Positions 1 through 12,853 of a DNA stretch of 64,000 nucleotides are shown in pieces. The DNA is from Incurvaria masculella. Lineage: Eukaryota; Arthropoda; Insecta; Lepidoptera; Incurvariidae. Position 1 is the first letter of the stretch, and each line of letters opens with the position of its first letter. The stretch is taken from NCBI GenBank assembly GCA_946894095.1, contig OX335653.1:11413001-11477000 (forward strand). The letters are read 5' to 3'. The position numbers and the translations under genes were made by a program. A model generated the notes under the pieces. It worked only from the letters and a program-made list of their open reading frames with translations, ran no database searches and was not told the DNA's origin.

Positions 1-432
1 GAGCATGTCGCGAAGCCTTCTTTAAATGTCTCACACTTGACGGAATATTAAATTCTGAGAATTAAAATCCAAAGAACACGAGTTGAAAAAATAATTTAAT
101 TATAAAGATTCTAAAAACTATGATGTGACAATAAATGTTATGGCAATGACCTGTCACAACCTGTGTAAGCTTTCGACATTGCTAGCTTACTTATTAGCTA
201 ATAGATGAGCTTTCAGGGTGATATTGCCTTATTTCAATATGGCGGGATATTTGTGTCTGGTTACCGAGTAGTTTTAAGAAAAAAAAAGATCACGCCCATA
301 ATAATCACCACAAAATATCAATTAAATAAAAAAACAAAGAACTGTATATGTTAACATAAACATGAGTTCAAAATGCCATGTGGGCATCTCTTATGTGAGG
401 GTCTTACCTACGTCAATACCGTCCTTAACATT
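1..432. other. Unassigned AT-rich DNA
   Basis: No open frame, RNA gene or repeat that I recognise. Confidence 0.5.
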
Positions 433-692
433 AAAAACCGGCCAAGTTCGAGTCGGATTCTCACATCGCACAAGATTTAACACAAAAAAACACGTTTTTT
501 GTATTGGGCTTGAATTTTTATATTTTTTTTTATATTACCTTTTATAGCGGCAAAATCCATACACACTCTGTGAAATTTTCAGCCGACTACCTATAACAGA
601 TACAGCCCTGTGACAGACGGACGGATGGACGAACAGAGATGGCTTGGTAATAGGGTTTCGTTGGCACCCTTTCGATACGGAACCCTAAAACC
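433..692. repeat. Lepidopteran interspersed repeat ('accggccaag...tacggaaccct' family)
   Basis: The block opens with accggccaagttcgagtcgg, contains 'gatacagccctgtgacagacggacgg', and closes with gatacggaaccctaaaa. This order of phrases is familiar from a dispersed repeat common in moths and butterflies. I know it as a repeat but cannot assign it firmly to a LINE or DNA-element class. The overlapping short frames on both strands are by-products. Confidence 0.65.
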
Positions 693-1249
693 AAGAAATA
701 TATTAGTGGACACGGGTTTTGGACAAAGAGATACATTGCTAGAGCAGATACCTGACATTGAGTTCGGTACACACTTAAAATTTTAGGTACTCATCGGTAA
801 TCCTATTAAACTGCACTTTCCACAAATTAGGAATTTATTCCAAGGATACAATTGTGGCTAAACAAAAGTTACTTAATCCAACTTTATTCGAAGACGGTTA
901 CGTAAATTACCATTACAAGTGTGAAACGTTGACTTCTATGCATTATTACCAAAGTTCGTCGACCACGGCCGTTCTGCCGCCCGCCACCGTATCCCCTCAC
1001 GCCTCCGCGAACCTATATCACGCGCCAGGTGAGACGAAATTGCGATATATTGGGCGAACATCCTCCCGCGATATTATCACCTAGCGGTGTCTGCGCAGTT
1101 GAAGAACTATATCAGTTATTCAAGTGTACCGAGGCATACATTAGAAACATTCGTATGAAATGGTGATTGGTCCCAACAACGTGCATAGGTAGTGGGCAAT
1201 ACATTATCCACTCAATGTAAACTGGTAAAAACTGATGTAACGCCACTGT
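693..1249. other. Unassigned DNA
   Basis: A GC-richer patch lies near 960-1040; the 76-codon frame over it (854-1084) has no recognisable domain. Nothing else seen. Confidence 0.4.
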
Positions 1250-1628
1250 CAGCCTCGGTAGTCCAGTGGTGCGACGCTTTGCGAATCGATAATCTGGGTA
1301 AGCACCTCTGAGCGCGGTTGGGTTCTGGATAGGTGACCATTTTCAACCGTTGAGGCTGGTCATGGTTCGGATTTCACGTAAAACTCTAGGTCCCCTTCTT
1401 TACTTACTAGGTAGTAGGGTTAATCCCGCCCGGGTTGGTGCCACCGCATCGAACGATCGTTGGTCGAAGTGGCAATGAAAATTTTCCGTGTTTTCAATCC
1501 ACTTCAATGTAGCCGATCTATATGAGGAAGGTCCTGACATGACACCTAGTTCCCATGTGGTGTGTTAGGCTAATATTATGTGACATTCAGTTTGGTATTA
1601 GCCACCCATGTCCAGTTACATAAAAAAA
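1250..1628 (+). repeat. 5S-rRNA-derived SINE, diverged copy
   Basis: This aligns by eye along its whole length with the better preserved copy at 13144-13529: 'cagcctcggtagtccagtgg' head, a degraded 5S-like portion ending in 'ggtgaccattttcaaccg', 'aggtccccttctttacttac', 'cccgcccgggttggtgccac', and the end 'gccacccatgtccag' followed by a short A-run. The 5S-like part has lost more identity than the body, so it is an old copy that is probably no longer transcribed. Confidence 0.75.
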
Positions 1629-1667
1629 CTTCATTAACGATTTTCTGTCACTAGGCATTATTGGCAT

Positions 1668-2044
1668 TTACGCTATGACAGCACGGAGCATGCGAAAAAA
1701 GTCAAGGATTGCAGGAGCAGAGATGCAAAGCCCAGGGAGGCCCAACGTTCTGTGGTCACAAAAGTGGATAATGTCCTCAAACCAGCCATCTGGGGCCAGG
1801 AGAATCTTTTCGCCTTCAACGTTCCCGAGACGCAATGCTGTGTTTTCTCTGCCAAAGTAGATCCCTTTCCTCTTCTAGCAAGTTTCCAAGATAATATTGT
1901 ACCTGTCTCTGGCCTGCCGAAAACCCACACGGTTGCAATAACTCCAAGAACGTGGGTTTTCGGCACTTTATTGAATCCAAGGTCAAAATTGCATCCCAGA
2001 CCCTGGGGATCCTATCCCGTTGTAGAAGGTTATTTTCATTGGCA
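1668..2044 (-). pseudogene. Unrecognised coding-like relic, two frames
   Basis: On the minus strand one frame stays open from about 2044 to 1866 and a second from about 1876 to a stop at 1668-1670. Read in succession they look like one protein-coding sequence broken by a single frameshift near 1870, with ordinary codon use, including the stretches TFLELLQPCGFSAGQ and LLAPDGWFEDIIHFCDHR. I do not recognise the family. The plus strand is also open over much of this stretch (1638-2069), so a chance open region is possible. A 13-bp inverted repeat (GCCGAAAACCCAC, 1918-1964) lies inside. It may be a retrocopy or a transposon gene fragment. Confidence 0.25.
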
Positions 2045-2069
2045 CAACTATATATTCTTACTTAAATAG

Positions 2070-2937
2070 AACGAATGAAAGATTAAATATTTTTAAAGCG
2101 AATTTAAAGAGCGGATGAAAATATGATGTCTGGATGGTCATGAAGAACTCGCCATTACCAAATGGGCACGTATTTCGTGTAGGTTAAATTTGTAGCACCC
2201 GTAATGGAAGAACATGTTTGAAGATATGATTCCCTATTGAAGCAGGGAGATCAATATGCTTGGATCATACCGCATGGCGTTCTACTAACATTACCTTCTC
2301 ATCTCCACAAATAGCTTGATGTTATCTTGTATTGAACGTAGGTATGCATTTGGTGTATTGGAACTCAATGATTTCGTTTTTCGATCTTTTGTGATTAAAA
2401 CGATAATTAAAAAAAAAACCCTGTGCCACTTCAAAACTATGCTTTATACTTCATCTTATTTTGATATTTTTTTAGCCATGATCGATGTATTATATTATCA
2501 CCATAATAAATAGTTTATCTATCTGTCCAAATAAACATTTTTATCTAGGAAGACCATCGAGTCTGGCAATACCTAGATGACACATAAATGGGCCAGCAAT
2601 GTGGGCTAGAACATCATTGGACAAAACTAGGTTGACATTAGTTAACCGCGGCGTAATCAACACCCGGAGACCGAATATAGGTACTTGGGAACCAGAAGTG
2701 GTACCCGTGATGATGTTAGCTCGTATAATACCATCTTACAGCTATTTACACACCCATCAGCTCGTTCAACTCGAAAACAATATTCCCTCGTATTATCGGG
2801 TCGAAAGTCGTGAATAAATAATGCGATTATAACATTTTAATACAATTCGTCGGTAGGCTTCCGTGAGTTGGGACTGAGAAAGCGACTGAGGAGCTGGCAA
2901 AAGTCAAGCGGGTTAATATAAAGTTTGTTAAGTATCT
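2070..2937. other. Unassigned DNA
   Basis: AT-rich, no recognised element; the short frames at 2316-2513 and 2599-2817 have no visible domain. Confidence 0.4.
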
Positions 2938-3045
2938 GAGGGGTACGGCGGTGCTGTGGCAGGGTGCGGCGAGGGGATGAGGGGGGAGGGGGGGGGTAGA
3001 TGAAGAGCGGAGTGCGCGGTCGGAGCGGGAGTCAACCGTAAATAT
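2938..3045 (+). other. G-rich tract with quadruplex-type runs
   Basis: Strongly strand-biased guanine-rich sequence, including runs of 4, 6 and 8 G within about 25 bases near 2973-2997. This is the pattern expected of a possible G-quadruplex; no gene is attached to it. Confidence 0.4.
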
Positions 3046-3559
3046 CGTCTTGATTCAATTTTGTAGTCAAATTTCTTGCCTGAAAACTTTTTGGTGAACG
3101 ATGTTGGCATGTGTGGTGACAACAGAAAGGCTTTATTAGATGGCTTTTACTTGTGAACTTTTGAACACGGTGCTTCTCGAATTAAAAAAAAATAGCAGCA
3201 ATTAATTTTAAGGTCGTTTTTGTATTTAAAATTCCGATGTTTGTAGTTCTTCTCCTCTTAAACGACTCGGCCGATTGTGAGAATTTTTTTTTGTATTGTT
3301 CTTGTTAGATCGCCTGTTTAATCATATGGTTATCAAGTTAGGTGGCGCTGTGATGTTTTCAACCATAGTTTTTTAACAATTTTGATATCTAAGAAGAATC
3401 GACCGTGGAGCAAAAGCGCATTAGTTAAGGAAAGAGTTTTTGAAAAAAGAAACGTAATTGCTTTATAGACGAAAAAAATTTAAGTATTTCAAATATTCAA
3501 AAAATGCACTGTTATAATGTAAAACTAACTAAGTACCTCTATTCAGACCCCAAACAATG
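3046..3559. other. Unassigned DNA
   Basis: AT-rich with T-runs; nothing recognised. Confidence 0.4.
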
Positions 3560-4060
3560 AAATTCGAGTTCATTAGCCTCCGCACACTTTTTATCCAGCT
3601 CATTGGAATAACAGAATCCGAGGCGGAGGCGGTGAAACAAAGCACGCAGCTTCATTAAGACAAAAGCCGATCGCCCACGAAATCCGGACCTAATCATTAA
3701 AAATTACCCCCGTGACTCAGAAGGCCGCCCCGAAGACGGAGAAGACGAAATTCATTTGTCACAGCGGTAAGAAGTCGTTTAGTCAAAGAAGCCGCGGGAC
3801 TTCAGCCGCTTTTCACTAAGAACTCATTTACATTACAAACACGATAGTCGTCGGTTCGTGCCAAATTAGCTAATGGACTTTCCGTGCTGCAAATATATAT
3901 GGCTGGAAAATCGGAGAAGGAAAAAGGGAGGAGCTGACGCGGAGGAGATCATGAATCATTTTGGGCAGACGCTCTCGGGAGCGTAAATCAGCGCTCATCG
4001 CTAAACAAAATACGTGGGTTGGACGGTGTGCGGGCGGGGCGGACACTAAGTGATACCACT
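3560..4060. promoter_or_regulatory. GC-richer, repeat-free island (candidate regulatory DNA)
   Basis: Compared with its surroundings this stretch is GC-richer, non-repetitive and without open frames, and holds many short homeodomain-type ATTA/TAAT cores next to GC-rich phrases. That texture is seen in insect enhancers, but nothing here proves function. Confidence 0.15.
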
Positions 4061-5039
4061 CTGGGTCCCGTTAATCGTTGAAACTTTACAGCGTTTCCCC
4101 GTTAAGTTATTATACTCTTTTTCCGTCCTAATGACCGCGCCGTTAATAGTGGGTATCATGAACCTAGCGAGACAAACCACTCGCAAGGAGAGCGGTAAAG
4201 AAAAGACGCTGTCGTCTTTAGTTTATTCTTTTTTGACGTCTGTTCGTATCATATCCTTGTACTAATATGGGAGTTTTTTAGGGCACAATCTACGGTTAGA
4301 ATTATAGTTATGGTTATTATATATCTATCTTCTTTCTTCTTCATGTGAAAACAAGGACGCATATATTTTAATATTAAAATTATCACTAAACAGAGATTGT
4401 GCGCTCCACGCTCAGGCTCTAAATATTATTCAAGGCAAACATCAGACAATTTATTCTACTATTTTCAGACTTTCAAGCAGATTGCCGTCTTGTGACGTGT
4501 GAGCAGCGAACATGGAAGGACGGCAGTAGCAATATTTACGGGTTTACATACATAACGGTTTTTTCCGTCTACAATTATGAAATAATCACTTAGATCTAAA
4601 TAAAAAATACAAGACAATTCAAACAAGTAACTAAACTCATGAAAAATCTTGAAGAATAGCCGATCTCAGTTAAATTCAGAATCCAACTAGTTTGCATATC
4701 CAAATACAAATGAAAATAGCCGAAAATTATTTTTAAATTGTAAATATATTATGAATATGTATGGGTACCAATCAAATGAAAAATGGCTCTTCCAATTACG
4801 TATTTTCATTTTATTTTTTATTTCCTGCATTTGGTATTTGATTCTCTCTGAAGCATCCGGTTTTCATTATTTTTGCTTTATACAATACTAACAAGAACTT
4901 TGTGCATAACTGAGTTCCAGCAGCAAGAAATAATAAAGTGGTCCCACTGTTAATATGTATGCATATCGTAAGAGGTCAATAAGGATTTTCCGTTTGTGGG
5001 TCGGTTCCTAAGCATAATTATAATCACCTTTTTCACATA
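4061..5039. other. Unassigned DNA with a short MITE fragment
   Basis: A phrase near 4500-4530 (gcgaacatggaaggacggca) resembles the ends of the elements at 35098 and 48030 and may be a solo end. The rest is AT-rich with no recognised feature. Confidence 0.35.
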
Positions 5040-5200
5040 CATAGGTTTAACCCGCCCATACTCGCATTGAATATATGTTTGTAGAAGCGGAAATTAACAT
5101 GGTCCATGTTTTTAATCCAGTTGAATAAAGCCGTGCAATATAAATAAGTGTCATGGCACCATACATCACGTGGGACCTCCCGTATGGTGTATCGGATTGA
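5040..5200 (+). repeat. 5S-type SINE, degraded 3' half
   Basis: The phrases 'cccgcccatactcgcattg', 'agccgtgcaatataa' and 'gtcatggcacc' appear in the same order and spacing as in the 3' half of the SINE at 13144-13529. The 5S-like head and terminal A-run are not recognisable. Confidence 0.55.
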
Positions 5201-5309
5201 GTTTTTTTCGAATTTTTCGACTTATGTAGGTCTCCACATAGTACCAAGTAACAAATGTCAGCGTCAACAGCTTGAAAAATGGCAATCTCAAACTAAGATT
5301 TGAAGAAGA

Positions 5310-5345
5310 TATTTATTTATTTATTTTATTTATTTATTTAGGAAA
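5310..5345. repeat. (TTTA)n simple repeat
   Basis: About 30 bases of TTTA repeats with one slip. Such runs often border retroelement 3' ends, but no element body is recognised here. Confidence 0.6.
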
Positions 5346-6250
5346 TCAACAGCTTATATTGACAGACATGTTAACAGAAAATATATAGATATAATATCTT
5401 TTTACGCACCACTTCTATTGATTGTGTATCATTACTATTAATCAATATATCAACCATACTCCTCGCTATTATACTTTTCGAGATATAGCTATTCTCCACT
5501 ACAGCTTTTTGTGATGTATTTTTTTACCAACATGCCCCCAGATTTATATGTATGTAAGTACATACTAAAACAGAAAGAAGTGATACCACGTTACCACTCG
5601 TAACGCTTGCACAGACTTGATGTTCTTTTGGCCAAAACACTAGTATGTGGCATAATCGATCTTCCAATAATTAAAACACTCAATTCGTTTGCATATTTTT
5701 TATAACTCACCCACAAATCACATAGTCTGCTTCTAATTGGTATAAGTTTCGTGAAAGCTATTGAACAATTAAAATATCCTTGCAAATGAAAGGTATTTTC
5801 AGCTAAATTAAGATGAGAAACTGTCTACAAAATCAATGTAGCAGCGGCCGTTCCGTCAGTCCAACGTTACTTCACAAATTGGGAAATTTGAAAACAAACT
5901 TTTTTCTTTCATTATTAATTAACTTTTCAATTTATTCCGAGAGCGAAAAGGGTGAAAAAGATTAGTGAAAACTGATAATTATTCCAATGTTATATTAAAA
6001 ATAGAAACCAGCTGTCCTGATATTTAAATGTGGAACATTGTTTATTGAAGATATATCCGTGTGGTGTGGTGGTAATAATAAATTATCTAAAAACGAAAAC
6101 GTTGCTTAGCCTTAGAACAAGACTTAAGTATAAGTGCCAGCAGTGATGCGCCCTCTAGTGGCGATATCATAAAATCTTCTATAGTTCTGGAACCGAATGC
6201 AACCATCAAGCAATCATTACTTCCGCGGTCGTTAGACATGTTTAAAAAAT
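5346..6250. other. Unassigned DNA
   Basis: AT-rich; no supported feature. Confidence 0.4.
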
Positions 6251-6364
6251 GTTACGGCTTTTCACGCGAATGGAAAAGATATTCTCCGTCGTTTGCTGCG
6301 TACGAACGTGGCGGATGCCGAAACGTCGGAGAATGTCTCTTCCTGCCGCGTGAAAAGCCGTAAC
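6251..6364. mobile_element. 114-bp foldback element (short member of the 59436 family)
   Basis: The two ends are inverted repeats of about 45 bp: GTTACGGCTTTTCACGCG at the left is matched exactly by its complement at the right, and the inner part TATTCTCCG...CGTTT pairs with AAACG...CGGAGAAT after small mismatches. The same terminal sequence forms the ends of the 782-bp element at 59436-60217, so this looks like an internally deleted or solo foldback derivative. Confidence 0.7.
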
Positions 6365-7154
6365 CTTTTCCGTAGGCCTGCTCCAATGTGCGTCATTTCG
6401 CTCTTTCCTTTGATGCCTTTTACTGTTCGAAAAACTCTATTGTTTGCCAAGCTGTGTGAGAGGTTGTGCTATCATGGTGAAAAATGATGTAACGTTTTGG
6501 ATTGATTTCCCGAAGCTCCATTGGATGGTATACCGTGCATTAATCGCCTTACGTTTCTTTAGTTTAAGTGTCGCAACGTAACCTGTTTTTGCTTCGAATA
6601 TGGCCACATTTTATTTGAAGTACTTCGGGAGCAAACTTTCAACTGTTTTGGTATATCTTGGGAGACTCAGACCATGGAGAAGGCAGATGGTTGATCATTG
6701 CTTAAAACCAGGATCGTAGGCAAAATAATAATAATGATATAGGGTACTTAAGTAGTAGTTAAATGAAATCTTAGTCTCATCGGTTGAATCGTAGTAGAGT
6801 TTTCTAACACCATCTGACACGAGCCGCCTATGCTTCAATCTCACGCTATATCACATGACAGTCTTTGATAAGTTATCGTACAGCAACGATATTGTCATAG
6901 GTAATGCGGCTTTAGGACCTTATTCGCGAGATTTATAACTGCTTTCTAAAGGCTGGTTTTTATAATATATAATTCTGAATGCTGGATTCGGCGGTTCTAG
7001 ACATGTACATCCCTAAATTTTCAACTACTTTGTAGTCTTCTTAGTTCTCTTAAAAATTTGTACAAATATTTTTTCTTATAAAAAATCATTTTCATGAGTA
7101 ATTCGATATGACATTGTGACTAAAACATTTCCTGACTCTATATATTTCAACGAA
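6365..7154. other. Unassigned DNA
   Basis: No supported feature. Confidence 0.4.
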
Positions 7155-7181
7155 AGTATGTATGTATGTATAAATGTATGA
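7155..7181. repeat. Short (GTAT)n microsatellite
   Basis: Four to five GTAT units followed by a degenerate one. Confidence 0.6.
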
Positions 7182-8534
7182 TCAAAATATTTCAAATTTT
7201 TTGAGCATTTTAATTGAAAAGATTCGATTGCTTTGCGGCTCTAAATCCAAAATAAGCGATAGACTCTACTCGACAAAAAACATTATTCCAGTACTAAAGT
7301 TTCCTTCTCCGAACCGCATTTTCTCCACGATCGAATCGCTTATTCAAACTGAAAATAAGTAAAAAGTTAATGCTGTCGTTGTATTAAAATTCATAGGATT
7401 TTCAGCGAGGATACGCCACCGGTTTTCAAATTCAGGCGCTATCAAGCTGCGCACACTGTTAGAAAATCCTTAGAAAAGCATTTTGATTTATTAAACGTCT
7501 TGTGCTTTCGAAATAAATTCAGTTTTTTGACGCTACAGAAAAAGGAGCATATGTAAAAGCAATAATGTTAGGGATAGTTTTGAACCTTACATGTTTTATT
7601 AATAGAAATACTTTTTTTAAGTTTTTTTAGAAATAAAATTTCATAAAAACAAAACAGTTCTCAAATCATAATTTTAAAATGGATTTTATTTATTTACATT
7701 AACCTAAAAAGAGATACGTTTTCAGCAATAATCAACCATTTTTTTTTACTTAAATTAATTAATAAATATTTAAAAATGTTGCGAAAGTATTTCTCGTTCC
7801 GCGAAACAATCACGAAAAGTTGTACCTCAAAACAGAACCATAACAGGCGGCGTCAAGCAATTTTTCGCCTAAATAATTACCGGAGACTCCAAATATAAAA
7901 CTTCGCGCACACAAAAACTCATAAAAGCGTTGGCGGCGGCGCGTCGGCGTCGCCTCCTCCATATCAATAGCTTTGTTCATCAATTTATTGGCTGTCAATT
8001 CAGAAGTTTACTTTCGAAGTTGTTCGCGAAGAATAGGACAAGACTTTTAAATCAATTGCCTCCACTGAGACGCTGTCGCTTCGCGGATGAGAAGTTTGGT
8101 GCCGCAGACTGATCTTAAGATTTTATTACTCAATTTTAGGCTGAACGTGACAATATAACAGGACACAGTGTAAAGTATTTCGAATGTTTACATGAACCAA
8201 TTGCGAGGTGCTAACATTACGATTAAGATGAACTTTGTGCCATGTTGATTATGGTTAATCTAAGTGTTCTAAAACATCTCAATATAGAGGTTTTGGTAAT
8301 AACTCGTGAACATCTTAAAATAAAAGAAAATAAAACTGTAAAACAATCAATCCCATGTGAAAAATCTGGCTACCGAGCACCGATATACGGTCTCAATACC
8401 CAGCGGTTGACTAATGTCGACCTAGATTCGCCTATATTTTAGCCTATATTTACCCAACATACATATAGGCGTCAAGCCCATCGCTGTTTCATCTAGGCAT
8501 AGCTAGAAAGCCAAATTATACCGAAGTGGTGAAT
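7182..8534. other. Unassigned DNA
   Basis: A small GC-rich patch at 7930-7960 (ggcggcggcgcgtcggcg) stands out in AT-rich sequence; no gene recognised. Confidence 0.35.
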
Positions 8535-8572
8535 TTCCTCACGATATTTTCCTTTACCGTAATTTTACAAAA
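8535..8572. repeat. Short transposon fragment ('tcctcacgatattttccttt')
   Basis: The phrase tcctcacgatattttccttt followed by accgtaa is a frequent fragment of lepidopteran retroelements. Only this fragment is recognisable. Confidence 0.35.
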
Positions 8573-8599
8573 CTGAACTAAGTATACTGTAACTGTAAC

Positions 8600-9195
8600 T
8601 GAACGAATAATAATAATGTAAAGAATAATGTAATATTATACATATTAATAAAACAAATTAAATGAATTACATAATTCATGTATGCATACAATTACGCCAT
8701 TTATTCGAGGGGGTAGCCGGAGATGATGCGATTGTAGCGTAAGCTACATTATGTGTAACCTGACTGCTGCGTCGTCAGCTATGTTTCTTTACGTGCGCTG
8801 CGCGCGCACGCCATTAATTTAATTCAGTGAATATACGCTCTTCAACCGAAGCACACGTCTTTCACTCCGGCCTAGCGAGTCGACATTTCATCTTCGCTAA
8901 ATTGGTGACCCCGACTGAAGAACACGAGCTCTTCGCCGCCGCCGCCCGACCTGCCGTCTGGCGTGCGGCGGTACTGCTGCTTCTTGAGCTGTCCCCAGAT
9001 ACAGCTCCACAAACCGCTGACGTCCACCGCATCATTAAAACCGGTATACACATCTGCCTCGCCCGAAACATAGCGCCATTATGCTTCCAATATAATCATC
9101 AAACCTCACTCTCATCAATCATTACTCAAACTATACAAGAATTATTCCATCACCCAGTACCATCGACCGACTCACAGCGTCGAACTGGGCACTAA
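8600..9195 (+). mobile_element. LTR-retroelement-like remnant (LTR end, primer-site-like motif, gag-like frame)
   Basis: The motif TGGTGACCCCGAC at 8903-8915 resembles the primer-binding region that follows the left LTR in insect Ty3/gypsy-type elements; the preceding 200-300 bp would then be the 3' part of an LTR. A 122-codon frame (8827-9195) runs across the motif and contains ARPAVWRA, weakly reminiscent of gag N-terminal regions. There is no protease, polymerase or integrase, and no second LTR is visible. This could be a truncated insertion; the assignment rests mainly on one short motif. Confidence 0.35.
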
Positions 9196-9322
9196 ATAAC
9201 CACATCAAGATGGGATCGACCAAACTTTAACTTCAGCACCGACCAGCAGCAAGTATACAACCTCGGCATTCCAACCACAGTAGATCCACGTCGCATCTGC
9301 ATTATCTTCTCCATCGTTCTAT

Positions 9323-9465
9323 GTGAGCCCAAAAATGCTACTAGAATTTTGGACGCCTTCCGTCACCCAGTGAATGACCGACTCACCGCGTCCCACTGGG
9401 CACTCGACCGACTCACTGTGTCAAGACGGAAGGCGTCCAACATTCTACTGGCGTTTTTAGGCCAC
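9323..9465. mobile_element. 143-bp foldback element
   Basis: About 41 bp at the left (9323-9364) is the near-complement of 9425-9465; the core TTGGACGCCTTCCGTC is exact in both arms. The loop holds cacccagtgaatgaccgact, and a related 'cacccagt...actgggcac' module occurs 170 bp upstream (9152-9193), inside the LTR-like remnant. No target duplication is evident. Confidence 0.65.
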
Positions 9466-10516
9466 CTAACATATATCACATTAAGCGAAAAATAATAATA
9501 AGTGTAAATCATAGTAAGTATAACAAGAAAAACTTATATATAAGACCTATTGGAAACATATTTGTTGAAGACATATTGTTATGTTTAAAACTTGCGAACA
9601 AGGACCAATCTCATCTATTAAAAAAATATTTATATATATATTTGCTCAAAACCAGATCATGCATTCCAAGAAATGGAACAAAAGCCATCAAAAGCATTTT
9701 TCAGTCATAACAATAACTTCTGACTCAAAACATCACAGTCGTTCTAGAACGCTGGTGTCGCGGTCGTAAGATTTCCGTTCCGACCAACCCCATTGTTCTA
9801 AGGCGATTCGACTCTACCGCAGCGGTTGACGTGCAGAAGTGTAAGGGGAAAACTTTCTTGTTTACCGTAATAGACGGAAAAAGAATTTATTTTTATTGCT
9901 CTTCGTTGTAAGACCTCAAACTGTGGAATAATTCCTCGGGCCCGCCGCCGCTGTCGATCGCAGTCATCCGAGAGCTCTTTTATGGCGTGGCTGGGAACTT
10001 ATTTAATGTGGCTTCGCTGGGGAATGTTGACACAAATGCGGAGAACGGGCGAACTCTTCGTGTTCGGTTTCTTGTTCATTACAATTGCAGTTCGGTTTTT
10101 GTTGTACGGTTACTTAGTGGTAAGCGACGGAGTAAACGGTGACGTTGTAGGTTATGAGAATTAAATGTTAAATTTCCTAAGTAGACATACATTTATCTTC
10201 GCTGATTGTTTTGAATCAAAACTTCGCCCAAACAGCTTTAGGTAGCTTTATTACCGAAACAGTACAAATAAAATAGCTACTACATATACAGCCGGCAAAA
10301 TGTAACACAAGTAAATTATTGGAATAAAGGCATCCAATAATCTTACAAAACCGTTATAAATCAAGCAAAAATCAACACGTTTTAAAAGGAAATACCTTAA
10401 AATCTCGACATAAAATTTTAAAGAAGAAACATGAAAAACAGTATTGGCTAATTTTAAGTAGAATAATATGCTCGTAACTTCAAACAACACCAAATATATG
10501 AACTTTATTTAGCTAT
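9466..10516. other. Unassigned DNA with a GC-richer patch
   Basis: A GC-richer, non-repetitive patch lies at 9930-10170; a 60-codon frame there has no domain I know. Confidence 0.35.
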
Positions 10517-12853
10517 TTAAAAAAAATGCGCGATGCCGTACTTGGCTGACTTGCCTTGCCTGAAGTTGAGGCATCGTGAGAAATGCTTCGTTGTCCCTAA
10601 TTCGTATGTACGTCTGACAGCCCAGCTCGTCAAACGGTTGCCGGTGTCGTCCATGCACGGAATGACGTACCGGTAAATTGTATTGTATTGTTTATTCATC
10701 ATCCATATACAGTACACTGCACTCGGATTTGTCATATGTTAACATTGGCCAGTTCAGCAAAACAAAACACATAGCGAAGAAGAACTGGAAAGAAACTCCG
10801 CTGTTTTTTTTTTCAACGTCCACTTAGTCTAAATTTACAAAAGTGTTTGTCAATTATTTTAACAAAAACATATGTAAAACACTATATTAACATGAATTCT
10901 CAAAATTTACAATCCATGCCGTATGCAACAGTTCATGACAAATATCATTTTATTTGCAAAGACTATCCCCACCAACTAATATGTTGCCAATTGGAGCAGG
11001 CCAGTCCCCACAAACATCACCCGTTCACGAGCATCACGCCGGGCACAGCCATTACCACTCCCGACCATATTTTAGGGAAAGAGATATCCCGAGCCAAGCG
11101 TCACCGTAAGCAAGGACCTTAAAGCGATGCACTACTCCAGTGGCAACACAACACTGTGAAACACTTGCACATTAGGTTTTAATACTATAAGTTTTGTCAT
11201 AAACTAATACAGTGAGCTGATCACATAGTTCATATCCCTTTAAATGCTGCCACCTACAGAAAATTAAGAGTTTGAGAGCAGCCTATCAATAAAGTAAGAA
11301 TAGATTCCCGTATGAAATTTTTACCAATACCGAGAAACCAAAAATACTTAACTCAAATAATATTCGGGTGTATAGAGTAAGTAAGTCAGTAAAGTAAGCA
11401 AGTTTCATAGGTTTCTTCTAAATAAATTATAAACTCAGTTATCAATCCTTCTTTGGCCATTTCTTACCTACATCTTATCTGATCGGGTAAAAAGGGTTTC
11501 TTGTTGATTCCTTGCCTCGGTGAGTATTTTTAGAAATCACCTTTTTTGTGTTTGTTTATTTATTTTCTACTTTGTACCTGTACTATTCATATCAGTATCC
11601 GAGACAAATTGTATTTGCGTGTTACGTTAATTAATGTTTGGATAAATTAATTTATTTACAATATTTCACTTCATAAGATGAACAGTTTCCTAGTGGTTAG
11701 GGAGCTAGCGTAAATTGAAGTAAGTAATTTGAGCATTATTCATATCGTTAGATATTGAAACTAGAATAGATCTCTATATAAGTCAACAAAAGTCGGAGAT
11801 CGCAGCGTTTAAAGTTACACGCTGTAACTAAAGATTACCTATTTAAATATTTAACTAAATATTTGCGTATTTTATTTTGATGTGCTGCCTTGGTAACTTA
11901 TTGCGCCTAAACCATAAAACATCTACAATACCTCCAATACTTGAGGTGATATGATAGATATACATATACACATTCACATAAAAGAACAATAAAAAAAAAA
12001 ACAAATGCATGGAAACACTTTCAAAACATATTCGATGATAATCGCTACTAAACCCATTCTTCAGAAATGTTCCCTACTTTTTGCCAGAGTTAAGTGGTAC
12101 CATCGCATTGGATAAAATATAGACAAAACGGCAGTGAATAATTGTCACATTTTGTGATAAAAAAATAACTCGCCAACTCCATAACTATTTGATCCCATTT
12201 GTTATTTTACCGAAACTGAGATAAATTTTGTTTTTTGATGTATGTATGATGTGATGTATGCAACATGTCTTTTTGTAAATACTTTATAGACATATCGTTA
12301 AGTCTTATTAGCATTTTTAGTTAATGATTTTTTATTATTATGCACATACCATTTATGCCGAGCGAAATTAAAAACCGTATGCTTCAACAAGGGACTCCTA
12401 GCGATGCAATCGAAATTCAAACTTTGCTCTTCACGGGTAAAAAAAATTCTACAGGTACTATGTCATGTAACGTTAATGTACTGTAAATATTTGCTAAATA
12501 AACGTAATTACCTATAACCTTACATTAACTTCTATTCTGTTTTTAACCGCGTAAGGTGTATGGTACAAGTTCCACAATATTCGCCAATAATGAATATTAT
12601 TTAGACAATATTTTAAGAATATTAAACCAGAGTTGGACGCACGCGCAGGCGGGACAGTCGACGGCAGCAGCACATAAATAGTACTTTGCATCTGATAAAT
12701 GTTTCAGCAAGCCCAATAAAGTGCCTTCGTCACAGCGTACAGACATTCCAGTGAACGTTCCATTTCGAGGTTAACGTTACGATTAAAAGATACATTATTT
12801 ACCTGAAAGGAGGTGTATTTCATACACTGCTTTTTTAATTCTAAGTAGATATA
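10517..12853. other. Unassigned DNA
   Basis: Short frames at 10517-10735 (minus) and 10847-11122 (plus) look ordinary in composition but show no known motif. A phrase near 12715 (cccaataaagtgccttcgtc) resembles the polyadenylation region of an LTR, without other support. Confidence 0.3.
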
